From: AP-15 sp963700185
Lineage (GTDB): Bacteria > Pseudomonadota > Alphaproteobacteria > ATCC43930 > CGMCC-115725
Length of the DNA stretch: 64,000 nucleotides
Direction of reading: 5' to 3'
Assembly (NCBI GenBank): GCA_963700185.1
Contig: CAVOWP010000008.1
Span: 124,001 to 188,000 of the forward strand
The notes beneath the pieces were generated by a model. It ran no database searches and had not been told where the DNA came from. It saw only the letters and a program-made list of their open reading frames with translations. A program made the translations under genes and the position numbers. This document shows positions 62,812-64,000 of the stretch, piece by piece. Each line of letters begins with the position of its first letter. Position 1 is the first letter of the stretch.

Positions 62812-64000
62812 TCAGCGGGCACTTACCTCGGGTATCGGTGGCGGCAGCGGGCTGAAATTTAGCGGAGCGTCCTCGTCGATGCGCTCGCGGCTCGGCAATT
62901 GCGCGGCGTCCCAGCCGCCGCCCAGTGCCTGGATCAGCGCCGCGCTGGCGACCAGCCGGCTCTGCCGGATATTGACGGCCGTCTCGGCGTTGGCCAGCGC
63001 TGTCTGATCGGCCACGATAACACTGGTAAACGCGACGGTGCCGGCCAGATACTGGTTGTTGAGGATCCGCGCGGCCTCGAATGCCGCGGCCACGGCCTTG
63101 TCCTGAACCTCGGCTTCCTGGGCGAAAATGCGCAGAGCGGCGAGCTGGTCCTCGACCTGCTGGAAGGCCGTCAGCACGGTCTGCCGGTAATTCGCGACGT
63201 CTTGGTCGAAGACGGCGCTGGCCTCCTCGACTTGGGCGCTGCGCGCGCCGGCGTCGAATACGGTCTGCACGAGGGTCGAGCCGAATGCCCAGAAGCGGCT
63301 CGTAGTGGCCAACAGACGGTTCAACGTCAACGCCGAAGTCCCGTAATCGCCCGTAAGAGAGATATTGGGATAAAACGCCGCCACGAAAACGCCGATCTGG
63401 GCATTGGAGGCCGCCATCAACCGCTCTGAGGCGGCGATGTCCGGGCGGCGCTCCAACAGCGCGGACGGCATCTCTGGCGGTATCACCGGCACCGCGATCA
63501 TCGCTTCCGTCGGCGGGATCGAAAATTCGGCGGGCGGCTTGCCGATCAGAACCGCGATCGCGTGCTCGAGCTGGGCGCGGGTCACCCCGACTGCGATCGC
63601 CTGCGCTTGGGTGCTCTCGAGTTGCGCCTCGGCCTGGGAGACGGCCGACTGGTCCGTGGTGCCGCTCTGATACTGGTTCCGGGTGATGCGCAGCGATTTC
63701 GGCATAATACGAGGCCACCGCGTCGAGCAAGCGCTTCAGCTCGTCTGATGTCCTCAGCTGCAGATAGTCGCTGGCCAACGAGCCTTGAGCCGACAGGCGC
63801 GCGCTGGCGAGATCGCCGGCGCTCGCCTGAGCGCTCGCGACATCGCCTTCGACGGTACGGCGGATCCGCCCCCACAGATCCGGCGTCCAGCTCGCCGACG
63901 TGGAGGTGCTGAACGAGCTGCTGGTGAACCCGGATCGGCCGGCCCCCGTGCTGCTGCTGGAGCCGCCGCCGGTTCGCTGGCGCTGCGCGCTCGCATTCAG
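62812..64000 (-). pseudogene. RND efflux outer-membrane lipoprotein (NodT/OprM type), partial, one frameshift
   Basis: The 5' end lies outside the window. From 64000 the frame reads through a Ser/Gly-rich stretch, then SWTPDLWGRIRRTVEGDVAS and YLQLRTSDELKRLLDAVASY. A break near 63700 follows. After dropping one base KSLRITRNQYQSGTTDQSAV and the second coiled-coil repeat continue, with MPSALLERRPDIAASERLMA, NISLTGDYGTSALTLNRLL and ALIQALGGGWD to the stop. Forms the outer-membrane channel of a tripartite pump; the pump genes would be upstream, beyond the window. Confidence 0.85.

Overview
The window is GC-rich (by eye about 65%), densely coded DNA of an alphaproteobacterium. The best evidence is gene order. 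From about 30.3 to 50.6 kb it carries the block dgt, argS, SPOR protein, nagZ, scpA, scpB, tatB, tatC, serS, surE, pcm, LysM/M23 lipoprotein, DUF815 ATPase, yajC, secD, secF, Mth938-like protein and squalene/phytoene-synthase-like protein. The left edge has ribF-ileS. This suggests a Rhodospirillales- or Hyphomicrobiales-like soil or water organism; I cannot name a genus. No rRNA, tRNA or CRISPR array was seen.

Layout. 1-3.9 kb: ileS (3' end outside the window) and ribF. 4-5.1 kb: a lone Rieske oxygenase. 5.2-8.1 kb: a broken IS110-type element next to an IS1182-type element. 8.2-12 kb: an exported methyltransferase, then on the minus strand two GSTs, a YCII protein and an ECF42-type sigma factor. 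12.1-18.1 kb: a hybrid histidine kinase, then dienelactone hydrolase, LLM flavin oxidoreductase and GMC oxidoreductase. 18.2-30.3 kb: CoA-thioester catabolism (MaoC, two crotonase-fold proteins, CaiB transferase, two acyl-CoA dehydrogenases, an ADP-forming acyl-CoA synthetase) mixed with an amidohydrolase and a broken adenylate cyclase. 31.2-33.6 kb: sodB, a Spy-like protein and small proteins. 33.6-50.6 kb: the core block. 50.7-64 kb: a small protein plus patatin lipoprotein, hydantoinase B, an MFS transporter, a transglutaminase-like protein, small secreted proteins, an IS630 element, a Gly/His-repeat protein, hydantoinase A, DoxX, and a partial RND outer-membrane lipoprotein.

Two patterns deserve attention. 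First, at least twelve genes are broken, and nearly every break is repaired by removing one base, with full homology resuming at once. This looks like insertion-type sequencing error at least as much as gene decay, and it affects core genes (ribF, dgt, site-2 protease) too. Second, short palindromic REP-like elements are scattered between genes and in at least two cases lie inside reading frames (the C-terminus of TatB and the linker of the adenylate cyclase), with a possible third in an MFS loop. This resembles the Rickettsia palindromic elements. I found no clear new multi-gene system. The best candidates for novelty are the in-frame palindromes, the uncharacterised 71-aa protein paired with a patatin lipoprotein, and the DUF4258/DUF2283 pair between argS and dgt.
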